Positions 24,315 to 36,967 of a DNA stretch of 64,000 bases are shown here, piece by piece. Origin of the DNA: Cranoglanis bouderius (lineage: Eukaryota > Chordata > Actinopteri > Siluriformes > Cranoglanididae); contig CM042560.1 in NCBI GenBank assembly GCA_023630585.1, positions 6,794,501-6,858,500 on the forward strand. The letters run 5' to 3'. The notes beneath the pieces were generated by a model that was not told where the DNA came from, searched no databases, and saw only the letters and a list, made by a program, of their open reading frames with translations. The position numbers and the translations under genes are program-made. Within the stretch, counting starts at the first letter, position 1. The number at the start of each line of letters is the position of its first letter.

Positions 24315-25170
24315 GCCATATGTCATTCTTACATTTACGCAAAGTGTACCATACATATTAATAGCCAAGCAGGTTCAGCTATTTATTTTTAGCCACTCCA
24401 ATGACAACCTCTAGATTTTAACACTAGCCAACCAGCTATATTGAACGGCATATTTTTAAAAAGCTATTAGCTAGCTATTTATAATTAGCTAACATACTCA
24501 AATGACAGCTCCTTGGTAGCTAATAGCAAGCAAGCCATGTGCGTAGTATTTTTTAATAAGTACGAGAACAGTGTGTTACCATGCAACTTTAATCATGGAA
24601 CCTCAATACTGTAACAATATCGGACACATTTTTCCGTACAACACCACTTGCTGCACTACACACATCAGCCATGGTGCAATCAAGCTGACTGTTTGGACAA
24701 TGATTTTTACTAGGCAGATTAGTGTTCAAGGATGACTGACTTTCTCTTTTTAGGAACCAGAACATGCAGTCACCTTATGGTTAAACATATCGAGATAAAA
24801 TAAAGACGTTAGCCATGCTCAAATAGACCTTTTTTTTTTAAGAAGATACAGTCATCCCCTCTCTTTAACCTATATTAACAACATCATTAATAAACTTGCT
24901 AATTAGCTCACCAACTTTTAACCTAGTCATGTAGGTTTCCAGACAACTAAATTATGGGATTAGCCAGCATTTTGCAGCTTTTATTTGTCCGGTGGTATAG
25001 GTAATGTATTTGTGATTTGCCGACCCCTGCAGAGTCTCTCATTTCTTTCACCTGTTTATAGAGTCTTGGGGTTGACAGAGAATAGAGTTTTTCCTCTTGG
25101 GAAGTTCGTATTTACGAGTTGGGAAGTCGTAATTAAGACGTCAGGTGCATTCAAGATCTTTCCGACATGA
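23815..25170. other. Intergenic, no gene seen
   Basis: Contains the TC microsatellite and TTAGCTAGCTA-type words. Includes a partial copy of the 38.5-kb foldback element at 25090-25165. Confidence 0.4.
24255..24312. repeat. (TC)n microsatellite
   Basis: TC units with one TTT interruption near 24281. Confidence 0.95.
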
Positions 25171-25174
25171 TGGA

Positions 25175-25345
25175 TGGCAGTATTTCCTAAATGGTTACTG
25201 CAATCTTTTGTTAAACCCCTTGAATTAAAGCTGAAAGTGTACACTTCAATCACACCTTGACTGCTTCATTTTAAATCTACTGTGGTGGCAAAATTAGAGC
25301 AAAATTATGAAAATTGTGTCACTGTCTAAATACTTATGGACCTGA
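25175..25345. mobile_element. Tc1-like terminal repeat fragment, family F
   Basis: The sequence TTGAATTAAAGCTGAAAGTG through CTTATGGACCTGACTGTA has the form of a Tc1-type outer end. An inverted relative is at 25645-25740 (CATAATTTTGCCTCTGTACA). No transposase is left. Confidence 0.55.
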
Positions 25346-25644
25346 CTGTATATCAGGAACTGTGCAAAAATACCAAAGTACTTTTGGTACGATATATCAA
25401 AGGGTGCTTTTTTTTTTTTTTAATTACAACCAAATTATATGAGGAAAGGTAGCTATAGTTCTTTTATTTCAAAAACTTTTTCTTTACTCTTCTCACTCCT
25501 TTTTTTTTTTTTTTTTTTACATTTTTATTTCACAGATTACTGTACTCTTTTAGGTTACCTTTTTTAATGTATTGTATGTGAAAAGTTTAAATAAAGAGTT
25601 TAAAAATGGGTGATGTGCCTCAAAAAAGATGGCCGGTACATATA

Positions 25645-25745
25645 TTCTTATTCATAATTTTGCCTCTGTACATCACCACAATGGATTTGAAATGAAGAAA
25701 TCAAGATGTGATTACACAGCTACCAAATACAAATTCAGCACTTAG
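25645..25745. mobile_element. Tc1-like terminal repeat fragment, family F (inverted partner)
   Basis: CATAATTTTGCCTCTGTACATCACCACAA-type sequence is the inverse of the region at 25250-25310, pointing to two ends of one collapsed element with about 300 bp of other DNA between them. Confidence 0.5.
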
Positions 25746-25844
25746 AATCAACTCCAGACTTTATATCTCCTTAATTTGTCATGAAATAACAAGGAAAAAG
25801 GTCACACCTGACCATGAAACTGCTTATCAGTCAACAATTAAATT

Positions 25845-26346
25845 GAAATTAAATGTTTCTACATTTAAAAAAAATAATAATAATAATAATAATAATACAG
25901 TAAAGAGCAGTAAACAGTAGTAAATGAAACAAAGTCAATATTTGGTGTGACAAAGAAAATAAAAATAAAAATAGTAGTCTCCGGTACAATTAGTGCAGTT
26001 TTATAAGGAAATGAGCTGGTAAGTTTTATTGAGCATCTTGCAGAACCAGCCACAGTTCTTCTGGAGACTTTGAGTTTCGCACTCGCTTCTTATTTTTGCA
26101 GCAAAACCCAGCAGCCTTCATTGTGTTTTTTGTCTGAAAAGTGTCTCTTACATAATATACTGCTTTATTTAATGACATACAAACATTTTTCTGTAACATT
26201 TAATTTTGTACTAGAAAACTAATGTTTGGGAATCTAAAATGTTTTTTGTACTGACTTCATAATGTAGAAGTCATAAAATAAAAAAATCTATGACAAAGTT
26301 TGTACTAAAAAAAAAAAAAAAAAGAAACTTTTGCACAGTACTGTGT
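25845..26346 (+). repeat. Dispersed repeat, copy 1 of a pair (about 480 bp)
   Basis: Near-identical in long stretches to 36383-36870: CAGTAAACAGTAGTAAATGA, GAGCATCTTGCAGAACCAGC and the right end TTTGCACAGTACTGT. Same orientation, about 10.5 kb apart. The ACAGTACTGTGCAAA-type end suggests a non-autonomous DNA transposon. No protein was recognised. Confidence 0.8.
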
Positions 26347-26349
26347 ATA

Positions 26350-28000
26350 TACCTGGAATTCAAGGCCAGTTCAGACCTGTCGCCTAAGCCAAAGACGTGG
26401 GAAAAGGTATTAATGTTCATGCGCTACAGTGTCAAACTGGAGGCCATCTTTAACACATGTCCATAGGAAAACTTAAGCTGCATGGGAAAACAATTATCAA
26501 GTCATGTTTTTCATTATGCTGGAAGGCATTAAAAGTTTATAGATATTAAGAGCCCACATCATCGTAACATTATTAAGTTTCAGTATGGGAATAACTACAG
26601 CATGACCTATTTCCAGGAGCAAAACAAGCAGTAAAAGGAGAGAGATGAACATATAAGGCTCTCGCAGTTGCCACAAGTAGAGACGTTTCTTTGATGTGCA
26701 GTGTATCAAAGGATTACCAATTTAGAACTGTTTGAACTCCGTCGTATCTTCTGTTCTCCTTCAGCGTGCTTTGTGAAACAAGCAAAGCATGAATTTCAGA
26801 AAGCGCTTGCTTTCTTCACAGATGCGAAGGTTCTATGTGATGTAGCACGCCACGTCTTTCAGAAATGATTCATCTTCCTTTCTGAACAAGCGTCGTCTTT
26901 TCATTAGGCTCGGCATCAAGCTTTGGAGGGAGTCCAAAAAGAAAGGAGAAAAAAATAACGTGGAACAATGGAGGACAAAAGAAGTCAAAAGGCCAAACTA
27001 GCCTTCCCTCTTGAAAATGTTGAAATTAGCGTCTCAGATGGGTAAAGAAAATCAAAGGACTTAAAAAAGCCTTGAAATGTCGAGACTGGTGTAAAAAAAA
27101 AATGCAGGAGATAAGAGATCAGACGGCGACTTTGGTGCCACTTCAAAGCATTGGCTTTGAGAAACTGGGTTAGTGGCGAGCTGATACACCGGAGTGGTGT
27201 GTTTTTAGCCGGCAAGTTTGAGAATTAGCAACAAGCAACAAGGAGGTTAGTTCAGACTAAAGGTTACTCAAGGTAATGGGTCAGAGCCAAGCTAACTTTT
27301 TTGGGCCATCTTCACATCTGACAAGGCGTTTCTCGCTCTTGATATGGCCGAACGATGGCCGGCTTTGAAGTGAACGCTAGCCGCTAGAGCTGTGGGAGCT
27401 TCTTCTCTTTATTGGGGCCTGTCAGAGGCATGCTGCGCACCACAGCTAGCTTTAACTCATTAAAACCTAACACGCACAGCACACACTGATGGAGCACACA
27501 GAGAGAGAAAGCACTGAGGGAGAGATCTGTCATCTTGTCTCTAAACTGGTCAGGATTTAATATACCTGGGTGACTGCATGTGGGAGACTTTTTCTGTGTA
27601 GTCACGAGCTGAAACTTTCCACCTATCCACTATCACGTTGGTAACGTCAGATATTTTCTAAGGTTTATGTTATTTTCATGAATCTATTAATTTATCAGTA
27701 AATTTAGCGAAGGATCAATTATCAATATCTGAGTTACCAAGCTTTATGATAATACTATTCGTAGAAATCACAACTTGCCATTATCAGTTAGATTTATTAT
27801 CAAGTTCTTATCCAGTTTAATTGAATGGGTTTAATTCACATCCCATTAACTCAAAAACAAGTCAGATTACAAATAATGTCAACTTGGGCGTACCAAAACG
27901 ACCTATGGCTCTAATAAATAGCCAAAAGTATTATAAACTGTGAACATTGAAATAATGAGCCTAATATTTATGTTTAATATATAACTAATATCTAATATTA
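26350..28000. other. Intergenic, unique-looking, no gene seen
   Basis: Few repeats. Two TCF-like words (CTTTGAT near 26691, ATCAAAG near 26704) are close together but prove nothing alone. Confidence 0.4.
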
Positions 28001-28002
28001 AA

Positions 28003-28347
28003 GGGCATGGTGGCACGGTGGTTTGCCTCACACCTGCAGGGTTGGGGGTTCGATTCCTGTTTCTGCCCTGTGTGTGCGGTGTGTGCATGTTCACCCCACG
28101 CTTTAGGGGTTTCCTCTGGGTACTCCGGTTTGCTCCCCCAGTCCAAACAAACACATGCGTTGTAAGCTGATTGGCATTTCCAAATTGTCCATAGTGTGTG
28201 AGTGTGTGTGCGATTGTGCCCTGCGATGAGTTGGCACCCCGTCCAGGGTGCCCCCCACCTCGTGCCCCGAGTTCCCTGGGATAGGATCTAGGTTTCTTGC
28301 GAACCCGGGTAGGATAAGCGGTACATAAAATGGATGGATGGATAGCT
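28003..28347 (+). mobile_element. tRNA-derived SINE (DANA-like)
   Basis: A complete-looking copy: head GGGCATGGTGGCACGGTGGT, B-box GGGTTCGATTCC, the CAGTCCAAACAAACACATGC body, and a GGATGGATGG tail. Open frames on the minus strand over it are SINE artefacts. Confidence 0.82.
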
Positions 28348-28741
28348 TACATTTATATATAAGTTGAATTATAAAATAAACATGCTCTGTGAGGGGGGGG
28401 GGTCTGTGCATTTTATTTTACACTGAAAGGGCTCCCTGGCTACAAAATAAATAAATGACTATATTTAAAAATCAATATGATGGACTATCGTGGACTATTA
28501 ATGGACTACGAAAATGTGTGAATAAGCCCTGAAAATGTAAACATAAACTGTTTTTTTCTTATTTTTGTTTCCAAGGCCTTCAGAAGGTCAATGATGAGAA
28601 CATTATGAGCATTATTATAAATAATCTTAATAAATTCTAAATGATAAATAATAAAGTATAAGGTCATTGCAGTGGCACAGCAGGTAGAATTCCTGGTTTG
28701 AGCCTGAGCTGGTGTCATGTCTATGCCAGAATCAGCACTGA

Positions 28742-28998
28742 ACTACAGAAGAAGAAGCCTTTATTTGTCACATATACATTACAGCACAGTGAAGTTCTTT
28801 TCTTTGCATATCCCAGCTTGTTAGGAAGTTGGGGTCAGAGTGCAGGGTCAACCATGATGCAGTGCCCCTGGAGCAGGGTGGGTCAAGGGCCTTGCGCAAG
28901 GGCCCAATAGTGGCAGCTTGGCGGTGCTGGGGCTTGAACTCCTGATCTTCTGATCAGTAACCCAGAGCCTTAACCGTTGAGCCACCACTGCCCCCAGC
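28742..28998 (-). mobile_element. tRNA-derived SINE, second family
   Basis: Read on the minus strand it starts GGGGGCAGTGGTGGCTCAAC (A-box region), then AGTTCAAGCCCCAGCACC (B-box region), and ends in a CAAATAAAGGCTTCTTCTTC tail. The head is clearly tRNA-like. Confidence 0.8.
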
Positions 28999-28999
28999 C

Positions 29000-31130
29000 C
29001 CCAGACCAATTATGCTTTTGCATTCGTTGCGGTTGAAGTGTCACCACTTTTTGAATGGGCAATAATGAAACATGCTCCTTCACCTCTTACGAGTTTGATT
29101 TTTGTCTGTTGGATGGCCAGCCTGCAATTAACTAATCACCTCTAACTCTTAGGGAGAAAAACCATTAGCATTACAGGCTTTCCCAAGTTTTCTTTCAGTC
29201 ACTCTTAGATGCAATACTGAACTATGTTTAATGGCTGGCCTTTACTTTCTTGAGGTTCAAGGAATCATCTAATTGGACCCACCCCATTTTACTCAGTCAG
29301 ACATAAAAAGCATATTGAATAAAAAGCATGAATGCATTCAAATGAGTACAAATGAGAAATGGAGCTTTTATCTCTGTGTATATCCAAGACAGAGTTTATC
29401 CTCAGTCCACCAAACTTCTCCAGAGATTTGTCTTCTTAATCTTTCGTCACGGTTTTTGCCTGATCTGCATCGCTTTTGTCACTGCATCCAGGCTGCAGCC
29501 ATAAGAACAAAAACCTAAGTCCTTGTTTTCGAGCGAGTTGTGTGCCAAGGTCTTTGAGATAGAAAGAAGAAAGCAAGATTTTGTAGACAAACACGAGCGG
29601 AAAATGTTTGTTCAGCCTTTTTAATGAGGTCATAGGAAAAGCTACAAAGAATATACGGCCAATTATTTCATTCTATCTCTTTCTTTCCCTCGCTATTGCT
29701 TTGCTTTTTTTTTTTTTATTCTAATCTCTAATCTCCCATTGTCCCAGAGCAACACAAAGGACTACGACATCAAAACGGACGACTATCAATCTATCAAATG
29801 CACACCACGCTTCCCTTATACAGCATACAAACCAGAGCGCAAGAGAGAGAAAGAAAAGAAAAGAGGAAGAACGAGCAAGGCTGAGGCACGAAGGAGAAAA
29901 GCAAGAGAAAGTTAGACGCCATGCCCCAGTCATATAACAATTCCTTTGGCTTTGAACTTAAAAACGTCACATCATCAAATGCGTCCTTAGCAATAAGCCA
30001 CGAAGACACGTGAGACCTCGGATACTTTGTTTTCATCCTTGCTCCACAGATAACCTTTATTAATCTTGAATTTTGGAGTCACAACCCTTTCTTTGAAGCT
30101 CCGGCTGTTGCTTTCCTGTTGTTGTTTTTTTGTTTTGTTTTTTTTGCACAGAATGCAGGTTGTGGTTGAGAGATAAAACACTTCTGAGCCATATTAAGAC
30201 TTGAAAGTCCCTTGGCTATTCACTGGCGCACATTTGATGTTGTTCTTTGCTCCTCGGGCAAATTAGCATATCGTTTTCAAAAGCCGTCTGGTGAACACAA
30301 TGCACAAGCATGGCACGTTTGCTAAAAGTTGCCACTGATGTGATATTGTGTGGCAGAGTGAGACATTAAAATGGTGATATGCAGATTGCGTATAAAGAAT
30401 GGAGTGTCTTTTCTTTTGGGGGGGGGGGTTCCTTTCCCTCAAAATGTCCCCATTCCTTTTCGCCATCATTCTCGTTTTCTCCTTTTTCTCCTACCTTCAT
30501 CCTACTCCTGTCTCCTGCGTTTAGTTTCTTTGAATATTGAATGCGAACGTTCCTTAACTTTGTGTTTGCGATGCTGTCAGCCTCCATACCCACAAAAAAC
30601 ATTCTCCATTGACACAAGGGCCAAAATTTCTCCTTAGCTACCAGAGGCTTTCTTCTCGTGAAGAGTAGCAAGAGATGCATTGAAAGGCTTCGAGAACCTC
30701 AGCACTCGCTCCGAGTCTGCGAATCTGTCATTGATCTATTATTAATTCCCTCATATCTGATTGCAGCTCAAACAAAATTGTGCAGATGGTGCTTTCTAGA
30801 CAATCTAGCAATCTCATTGCAGCCACTTTGCCTTTATTATTTATTTATTTATTTATTTATTTTTATTTAGGGCAGTTAGGCTGATGTGAAAAATTCATTT
30901 CGATGCTGACGGTTAACTCCAGTGACAGATGGGTTTTGATCAGGTCATGATGAAGTCCCCAAAATGGCCCTTTAATGTGTGTTTGGAGATGGGGGGTTAT
31001 CGGAACAGATGAAAGACACCCCAGGACGGGGCATCTGTCTGTTCCAACCCCTCATTATTAATGCTAATACATGGCGCTGGTGGCTTTGATGTCAAGTGCA
31101 CAATAGTGGGTATGATGGACGTATAGGCTT
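29000..31130. other. Intergenic, unique-looking, no gene seen
   Basis: Low repeat content apart from short T runs, a G10-12 run near 30419 and TTTA units at 30837-30868. Confidence 0.4.
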
Positions 31131-31257
31131 GTGTGTGTGTGTGTGTGTGTGTGTGTAGCAGGGCACAAGAGAACAGTGGGAAATCAGTGATCAATCATGT
31201 CCTATTTCTGATTAATGCACAAAGAAAGCATTAATAAGAAATATATGCAACAACCTT

Positions 31258-31885
31258 AATAGATAGGAGAACTAGTGCAAAACTAGACGGAAATGGACTA
31301 GAGACTAGCAGGGGAAAAATAAGCACACTAGAGGAACCAGGAGAACTAGTGCAAAACTAAACACAAAAAAATAGACACAAAGGTAGAAGAACTAGTGCAG
31401 AACTAGACACAAAAGTATAGAGACCAGGGATAAAACAAGGAATCTAGGGGAACCATGAGAAGTATTGCAAAATTATAAACAAAAGGACTGAAGACTAGCA
31501 AAAAAAACACCAAAAAAAAACACACACACAGGGGCACTAGTGGAATTAATGCAAAACTAGACACAAAAGAACTAGAGCCTAGCCCCCAAAAACACATGGA
31601 CACTAGAGGAACCAGGAGAACTAGTGCAAAATTAGACACAAAAGGACAAGAGACTAGCAACAGAAAAAAGGGACATTAGGGGAAACAGGCGCAAAAAACT
31701 AGCACAAAACTAGACATAAAAGGAATATAGACTAGTGAAACAACAAGGACGCTAGGGGAACCATGAGAACTGGTGCAAAACCAGACACAAAAGTAGGAAA
31801 GACTAGCAAAAAAAAACAAGGACACTATGGGAACCATGCAGGAGAACTAGTGCAATAGACACAAAAGACACTAAAAGAGAAGAGC
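31258..31885. repeat. Minisatellite, unit about 75-80 bp, roughly 8 copies
   Basis: A degenerate unit repeats: GAGAACTAGTGCAAAACTAG, ACACAAAAGGACTAGAGACT, AGCAAAAAAAACAAGGACAC, TAGGGGAACCA. Units differ by substitutions and A-run length. The 85-codon open frame on the minus strand is a product of the repeat and not a gene. Confidence 0.9.
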
Positions 31886-31889
31886 CAAC

Positions 31890-33180
31890 AAAAAAAATAA
31901 ATAATTTACAGACAATAATGTTTTTCTAGCTAGGGGGAAAAAAAGCAATGACACACGGGGAACCAAAACTCATCATATATACTTCCATACTTCCTACTTA
32001 ATACTGAGATAGTATTCATTATATTTCAGATTAAACAGTGCTGTGGAAATGCTAATCAAGCTTGCATTAAGCTTATTGGCTTTATAAATCCAATTGAAGG
32101 TAGAGGTCTAGGTCATCGAGTAACATCTGTCTGGCTGAAACGCTATTGTTCAGATTCACGTCTCCCATTTGCCGTTATTAGCATATGAATGCTAACAGTT
32201 GACACCTGGTTTTGCTCTATGAACAAACCACTACAATGAGACAAGAGGTCAGTCATCTTCCTGTCAAATCTGTCATCAGTAAGGTTTCTGAACAGCAATA
32301 ACCCGGGCGTCGGCTGGAGCGGTGTTGCGTTTAGCGTTGTTCAAGCATATGTTGCTAGCACGTTGTATGTGGAGGGACGTGGAGAGGGGGGTGAGTTTCA
32401 TATTCATTCACAGCTGGAGATGATGATCCTCCCCTTGGCTTCCTCACCGCTTTCGTCTCTCATATTCCAGAGAGGAAAGCAACAACGAAGGAAAAAATAA
32501 GAAAGAAAGAGGGGGAAAAAAACACCAGAGCGCGCTTTTATCCACCTCAAAGCTAGAGGCCTTTTGAGCCAGCCTCAGATACTTAGCGCCTCTCTGCATT
32601 GTTCTATTTCGAGACGTCGCTTCTTTTCTGCTTGAGTACTGTATGAGGAACAAAGCGAAATCGCCCCTTCCATCACATTCTTCTGTCACTTCTTTCTTAG
32701 CTGGTGGGCGAAAAAACATAACTTCCTCAGATGAGTTTTCTGTCTAACTTACTTCAGTAGTTCGTATCTTACTTTGGAAAAGAAGTAAAATTGATGTTTG
32801 GAGGAAACTAGAGGCCTACGGGCCTACTGTACTGCAGGAGGGCTTGACTTGGGGCTGGAAATCAAATAAAAGCATTAACACTGTTATCCCGGTTCTGACA
32901 AGTGTAAGCTCTTTGTGTCTTTTTTATGACTTCTCTTTCCACCAAGGGCACTCATACATTTACAGGGGTTTAGTCAGGAGTGGAAATCAACACTCATACT
33001 CACACACTTTCTACCCACCATATCTGGGTAAAATTTACCAGCCACTTTAACGTCTATCTTTACTGAAAAAAATGTATGTTAGTATTATAGAGAATATACT
33101 TGTATCATATCTTGTTGTGCTTTCTCATTTTTCTCAGCTTGAGCAGTTCTCCTGCCAGTTTATGTGAATTGTGATTGTGC
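31890..33180. other. Intergenic, unique-looking, no gene seen
   Basis: No mobile element recognised. TGCCGTTATTAGCATATGAA near 32169 is the sort of AT-rich word seen in enhancers; this is speculation. Confidence 0.35.
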
Positions 33181-33184
33181 TGTG

Positions 33185-33505
33185 TAGCCTCGCAACTCAA
33201 GGGTTGGGGGTTTGATTCCCGGCGTTGATTGCACGTTCTACCTGTGCTTCGTGGATTTCTCCAGGGTACTCCGGTTTCCTCCCCCAGTCCAAAGACATGT
33301 GTCGTAGGCTCATTGGCATCTCTAAATTGTCAATAGTGTATGAATGGGTGTGTGAGTGTATGTGCAATTGTGCCCTGCGATGGTTGGCACCCTGTCCAGG
33401 GTGTCCCCTGCCTTGTGCCCCAAGTCCCTTGGGAGAGGCTCCAGGCTCCCTGTGGCCTTGTGTAGGATAAGCAGTACAGAAAATGGGTGGATGGATGGAT
33501 TGGAT
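33185..33505 (+). mobile_element. tRNA-derived SINE (DANA-like), 5' end short
   Basis: It starts inside the tRNA-like head (AGCCTCGCAACTCAAGGGTT), has GGTACTCCGGTTTCCTCCCC, and ends in GGGTGGATGGATGGATTGGA. Confidence 0.8.
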
Positions 33506-33666
33506 GCACTACCACATCACACTCTGACATTGTATTCTTTTACTTTGTTTTAATCATTTGTTTTATTTATAATGTTAAATCAGTTTTAGTACATTTCTAA
33601 TTCTCTATGCTGCTGTAATAGGTGAATTTCCCTCTGAGATGAATAAAGTGATTGATCGATCAGTAG

Positions 33667-33706
<40 letters not shown>
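33667..33706. repeat. (CTAT)n microsatellite
   Basis: About ten CTAT units just before the mariner-like MITE. Confidence 0.93.
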
Positions 33707-33747
33707 GTTAATTAATCAGTTATGGAAAGGCTGCACCCAAGAATCTA

Positions 33748-34130
33748 CAGGGTGCCCCAAAAGTCTCCATACATAGGGGAAATTAACAATTTTTAGCTAA
33801 ATGTCTTCCAAAATTTTTCATACTTAGTTTATATATATTTTTTTTTCAGATAGCCTTTAAGAATGCCTTTGACAAAATAACAACATATTGAAATCATTCT
33901 CATGGCTGGATCGGGAAGCTGTTGAAAGGTTGCGATGGACTTTAACAGGAAACATGACAAGCACATCACACAAGACACTGTTGCCAAACTTGTTAACAAA
34001 TTCAAAAAGACCGGAAGTGTTGCGGACCAGCCGAGAAGTGAACGTCCACGAACATCCACTGACGAAGGCACAACTGACGCAGGGGTGTCATGCATAGTCC
34101 CCTATGTATAGAGACCTTTGTGATTCTCTG
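33748..34130 (+). mobile_element. Mariner-like MITE carrying a transposase N-terminal fragment
   Basis: TA flanks both ends. The left end CAGGGTGCCCCAAAAGTCTC and the right end GAGACCTTTGTGATTCTCTG are imperfect inverted repeats, with CTCCATACATAGGGGA mirrored by TCCCCTATGTATAGAG. In between, + strand pieces read like a transposase helix-turn-helix (TVAKLVNKFKKTGSVADQP). It is 383 bp long and lacks any catalytic domain. Confidence 0.78.
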
Positions 34131-34224
34131 TATAAGAGAAAAAATGCAGAATCAAGAAATGGAAGATTTCATAATATCACAAACATTTTTCTTTCTTTGT
34201 TTTTTTTTTTTTTTTTTTTTACAC

Positions 34225-34330
34225 CACACCGCTGTTTAATACTCAAGTCTGATTGGTCAGAAGGTGTTGATTAACTTTGTATAACAGCATTAAACTGTAT
34301 GTGGTGGTATTGGTAAATGACTAAAGTGCA
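34225..34330. repeat. Fragment of the same MITE-like family (inverted)
   Basis: CAAGTCTGATTGGTCAGAAG and GTGTTGATTAACTTTGTATA are the inverse of the terminal part of the repeats at 17.8 and 58.5 kb. Confidence 0.6.
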
Positions 34331-34399
34331 TAACTCTGAATGTCTGACCTCTGACAAAAATAAATGTATTAAGCAGTACGGTGGACGGTCTGAGGAAGA

Positions 34400-34590
34400 G
34401 TGACGGTAGCTCAGTGGTTTTGACATTGGATTTCTGATAGGAAAGTCATGAGTTCAAATCCAAGTTCCACTGCTGGGTCCTTGAGCAAGGCCCTTAACTC
34501 TCAACTGTTCAGTTGTATAAATGAGATAAATGTAAGTTGGCTCTGGATACAGGTGTCTGTCAAATGCCGTAAATGTAAATGGATGAAGGT
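34400..34590 (+). mobile_element. tRNA-derived SINE, third family
   Basis: GACGGTAGCTCAGTGG (A-box) and ATGAGTTCAAATCC (B-box) are spaced as in a tRNA. The body has CCTTGAGCAAGGCCCTTAAC, and the tail reads AAATGCCGTAAATGTAAAT, a common fish SINE ending. It is not a functional tRNA, because the stems are not complementary. Confidence 0.78.
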
Positions 34591-34599
34591 TTCCTCAAC

Positions 34600-35637
34600 A
34601 ATGAGTTCAGTATATGACATCATGTCAACAGTCATAAATAAAATATCACTTTGCTACATTAAATGAGTTTAGTAGTAATATTTATTTTAGATCAATCAAC
34701 ATATACACAGTTTGTTGTTCTGAGAAAGTAAATACATCATAAACTCATGATCACTAATGTTAGCTGGCTTTCATGAAGGTGTCCATAGTTTTTGCACACT
34801 CTGTAGCTTGAGGTCGAAAATGACAGAAGTTTGTCCCACTTCTGAGTTAAGTCAAATGCAGCATAAACGTGTGAAGGTCATTTGACTTTTCTTGTGTGTG
34901 TAATACGAATGTAAGTATTTTTTTGTCATTGACCACTAAGTAGCCTAGTAGCCTACTTTTGAACTCACCGGAACTTCTACATAATTGCTGCAATCATGGG
35001 CCCCTGTTTTTATGATCACTGAGTAAATATCCTTGTTTTTTTGTTGTTGTTGTTTTTTTGTTTGTTTTTTTTTTGTTTTTTATGATGAAAGTGATCATTT
35101 GGTGAAGAGCACCATAATTGTAATTGGGTTGAAATGAATGCAATGTGAAGAGACGTGGTTTTGCTCCTGTAATGTCCAATCAAAATCAGCCCATGACGTT
35201 TTCACAGTGACATACAGTTGGTTTATTCTAGTTTTGGGTTAGAGAGTATATATGATTGGCGTTAAAAAAAATTTTTTTGTATTCTCTGTGTAAGTTTTTT
35301 GGAGATGTGGAGTGTGGGTGTTTTTTTTTTGTTTTTTTTAAAACCCAACTGCCCACATACCCGCATTTTAATAAAGTTTTATTCTGTGTCATTATTGTAT
35401 TCTCCTTTTATGTAGTATGTGTATTTTTTTCTGCTTCTAACATCTTTTTCACCTTTAGGTGTGGGAAAGTGAGCGTTGTTATGGTTATGCTGGTCTGCAG
35501 GCCCAGCAGTGTGTGCGCGACCGTGGGAAAGACAAGAAAGCACGAGCTAGCCGCTGCGTGCCGGGGTTCACAGCCATGCAAACATAAAAGGATCTGTGGG
35601 AGAAAAGGTCTGAGAGATACCAGATGAAAACTGAACA
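34600..35637. other. Intergenic, no gene seen
   Basis: T-rich with several T/G runs (35030-35080). The 123-codon frame at 35256-35627 is low-complexity at its start and has no family I recognise. Confidence 0.4.
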
Positions 35638-35700
35638 CACACACACACACACACACACACACTTACACACATACATATACACATACGCGCACACACACAC
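35638..35700. repeat. (CA)n-rich microsatellite
   Basis: Imperfect CA repeat with TATAC and CGCG interruptions. Confidence 0.85.
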
Positions 35701-36382
35701 AATCAGCCACGTTCACACACATCAACACCGGCCTCCAGCTGTTCTCAGCAGCAGGTGCTCCAGTGTGTTTCTGTGTGTATGTGCAGATTAAAAACATGGG
35801 TGTACAGGTTTATAGTGTTTGTGTATAGGTAATACAGGATGAGTTAGTGAAATACAGTATGCTGGTGTATGTAATAGATGAAATACTATGGAATAGAATA
35901 GAGTCTATTAGTCTCTATCCGGTAGACATCCTAGCTGCTGTATAGCTTCTGCTTTATCACTGTGTCTCTTTATATTTTTAATGAATAATTTTTTCAGATG
36001 AAAATGGAAATTTTCAAAGATCCCAGTCAAGCATTTTTCCATTCATCCAGAACAGGATGAAAAATGGAAAATATGGAAAATGGAAAATGCAGCTTCAGTT
36101 AAAAATTTGCAATGAGACACAGAGGACAAAATTAATTATTTCAGCGGATTATTCTTTGTATATTTTTCCCCCTACGACCTCGTTTAACATCAAACATGTG
36201 TGAAGAAGCAAGAATTTTCCCTCTCTGCTGTAAACCCCAGCACATACAGTCGTCCCCTCAGCCCTCATAACCAAGAGCTGTGTATTTACCAGCTTCCAGC
36301 TCTTGCTTTTATATATATATATATATATAGTTTTAAGGCACATGCAAAGAAATGCTGTAGAACAAAGATGCCTTCAAAATAA

Positions 36383-36870
36383 TGAAATGAAATGTTTCTA
36401 CATTTAAAAAAAAAAATACAGTAAAGAGCAGTAAACAGTAGTAAATGAAACAAAGTCAATATTTGGTGTGACAAACAAAAATAAAAATGACAATAAACAT
36501 AGTAGTCTCCTGTAAAATTTGTGCAGTTTTATAAGGAAATGAGCTGGTAAGTTTTATTGAGCATCTTGCAGAACCAGCCACAGTTCTTCTGGAGACTTTG
36601 AGTTTCGCATTTGCTTCTTATTTTTGCAGCAAAACCCAGCAGCCTTCATTGTGTTTTTTGGTCTCTTACGTAATATGCTGCTTTCTTTAATGACATACAA
36701 ACATTTTTCTGTAACATTTAATTTTGTGCTAGAAAACTAATGTTTGGGAATCTAAAATGTTTTTTGTACTGACTTGATAATGTAGATTATTCATAAAATA
36801 AAAAATCTATAACAAAGTTTGTACTAAAAAAAATAGGGTGGCTAAAACATTTGCACAGTACTGTATATAT
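36383..36870 (+). repeat. Dispersed repeat, copy 2 of a pair
   Basis: Matches copy 1 with scattered substitutions and small gaps (for example, the second copy lacks a few bases after GTGTTTTTT). It ends in TTTGCACAGTACTGTATAT, running into a TA microsatellite. Confidence 0.8.
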
Positions 36871-36886
36871 ATATATATATATATAT

Positions 36887-36902
36887 AGATGGATGAGATC
36901 TG

Positions 36903-36967
<65 letters not shown>

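Noticed and set aside
28900..28998. Possible tRNA gene on the minus strand
   Set aside because: tRNA-like head of a SINE; no acceptor stem pairing.
31403..31660. 85-codon hydrophobic frame on the minus strand
   Set aside because: Repetitive product of the minisatellite unit.
34405..34480. Possible tRNA gene
   Set aside because: A-box and B-box are present but the stems do not pair, and the sequence continues as a SINE body and tail.
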